This document shows, in pieces, positions 5,499 through 6,324 of a stretch of DNA of 6,324 nucleotides. The position numbers and the translations under genes are program-made. Source of the stretch: Caulobacteraceae bacterium. Lineage in GTDB: Bacteria > Pseudomonadota > Alphaproteobacteria > Caulobacterales > Caulobacteraceae. How positions within the stretch are numbered: the first letter of the stretch is position 1; the number at the start of each line of letters is the position of its first letter. The notes beneath the pieces were generated by a model. The model searched no databases, was not told the origin of the DNA, and was given only the letters and a program-made list of their open reading frames with translations. The DNA is taken from positions 1-6,324 of the forward strand of contig JANXWN010000144.1 in the NCBI GenBank assembly GCA_025351125.1, written 5' to 3'.

Positions 5499-6324
5499 TC
5501 AGGCGGCGATTTTGGGGCGGGGTCCGACGTAGCGGGATTGCGGGCGCACGAGACGGCCGCCGAGGACTTGCTCGCGGGCGTGGGCGAGCCAGCCGGCGAC
5601 GCGGCCCATGGCGAACACGCCGGTGAACGCAGCGGCGGGAAAGGCCAGTGCTTCGAGCAACAAGCCGGTGTATAATTCGACGTTGGTTTGCAACGAGCGA
5701 CCGGGTTTGCGGGCGGCCAACACCTCCAGCGCGGCGCTCTCCACCGCTTCGGCCAGGGCGAGGCGCCCGGGAAGACGGTTCGAGCTGGCGCCCAAGGCTT
5801 TGACGGCGGCTTTGAGCGCATCGGCGCGCGGGTCGCGCACGCGATACACCCGGTGGCCGAACCCCATCAGCCGGTCGCCGCGATCCAAGGCCGCTTCCAG
5901 CCAGGCGCGGGCGTTATCGGCCCGGCCCACGCCGTCCAACATGTCGATCACCGGTCCCGGCGCGCCGCCGTGCAGCGGACCTTTCAAGGCGCTGATGCCG
6001 GCCAGCACCGCCGAGGTCAGCCCGGCGCGGGTCGAGGCGGTGACCCGCGCGGCGAAGGTCGAGGCATTGAGCCCGTGGTCGATCACCGTCACCAAATAGC
6101 TGTCGAGGGCCACGACCTCGGCCGGTGAAGCAGCCGCGCCGCGCGTCATGCGCAAAATATCCGCCGCATGACCCAGCGCCGGGTCGGGCGCGACCGGCGA
6201 CAGACCCGCCGCGGCGCGGATCGCCGCCGCCGTGAACACCGCCGGCGCCGCGACCAGGCGCAGGGCGGTGGCCAGATCGTCGCCGTCGGCCAGCCGCGCG
6301 GTCAAGGCGCGCATGGCTTCGACC
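5499..6324 (-). CDS. Citrate/2-methylcitrate synthase family protein, 5' end outside the window
   Basis: Condenses acetyl-CoA (or propionyl-CoA) with oxaloacetate in the cytosol. About 274 residues are visible. Counting from the Met codon at 6312-6314, the catalytic and binding motifs are DHGLNASTFAARV (His80), GPLHGGA (His115, equivalent to pig His274), GFGHRVYRVRDPRA (His154, equivalent to His320) and NVELYTG (Glu213 at the place of pig Asp375), ending in the typical RPQSRYVGP. That Met is unlikely to be the true start: codons for V-E-A precede it in frame to the window edge, EAMRALTARL resembles the internal hPMDxLRTA segment of the family, and full-length members have about 370 residues. 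The roughly 100 missing N-terminal residues lie to the right. Citrate and methylcitrate synthases are not separable from this fragment. The gene converges on the DUF559 gene across 69 bases. Confidence 0.92.
   Translation of the reverse strand, partial: VEAMRALTARLADGDDLATALRLVAAPAVFTAAAIRAAAGLSPVAPDPALGHAADILRMTRGAAASPAEVVALDSYLVTVIDHGLNASTFAARVTASTRAGLTSAVLAGISALKGPLHGGAPGPVIDMLDGVGRADNARAWLEAALDRGDRLMGFGHRVYRVRDPRADALKAAVKALGASSNRLPGRLALAEAVESAALEVLAARKPGRSLQTNVELYTGLLLEALAFPAAAFTGVFAMGRVAGWLAHAREQVLGGRLVRPQSRYVGPRPKIAA

Noticed and set aside
5608..6128. Two overlapping plus-strand open frames opposite the citrate synthase gene
   Set aside because: Antisense shadows; the minus-strand frame holds all citrate synthase motifs.
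5040..6324. DUF559 gene and citrate synthase homologue as parts of a new defence or metabolic system
   Set aside because: The genes converge, share no operon, and have no additional partner genes in the window.

Overview
This window looks like a chromosomal segment of a high-GC alphaproteobacterium. GC is visibly high throughout, with strong G/C third-codon bias. The best taxonomic marker is a GST-fold protein that resembles FzlA, the alphaproteobacterial FtsZ-binding division factor. The Rhodospirillales-like flavour is an impression from the protein sequences and was not computed. No tRNA, rRNA, CRISPR array, insertion sequence or phage gene was seen.

Layout. Bases 1-236 form an almost perfect inverted repeat: 88-base arms, one mismatch, 60-base spacer. 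Both arms are copies of the same stretch of a threonine ammonia-lyase gene. The plus-strand part (131-874) carries the C-terminal two thirds of the enzyme with its ACT domain. The minus-strand part (1-148) carries the codons that should lie just upstream. This is best read as a fold-back chimera at a contig end, not as native DNA. Twenty-two bases after ilvA comes a plus-strand lipoprotein FKBP-type prolyl isomerase (897-1364). It converges on a minus-strand pair, fzlA-like then queG (3142 down to 1417), whose reading frames overlap by 20 bases. Further right on the minus strand are a FieF-type metal efflux pump (3254-4183) and an unrecognised exported protein (4261-4854, start corrected from 4899 by a strong ribosome binding site). 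A 185-base divergent gap then leads to a plus-strand DUF559 endonuclease-like protein (5040-5429, GTG start). A short repeat-rich convergent gap separates this from a citrate/methylcitrate synthase family gene on the minus strand (5499-6324), cut off by the window edge.

How the genes relate. These are mostly unrelated housekeeping functions: isoleucine biosynthesis or threonine breakdown, envelope protein folding, queuosine tRNA modification, cell division, metal export and central carbon metabolism. The only tight coupling is fzlA-queG, where the last codons of the division protein double as the first codons of queG. I do not see an undescribed multi-gene system. The points most worth a second look are the terminal fold-back, the exported protein of unknown family, and the Glu at the catalytic Asp position of the citrate synthase homologue.
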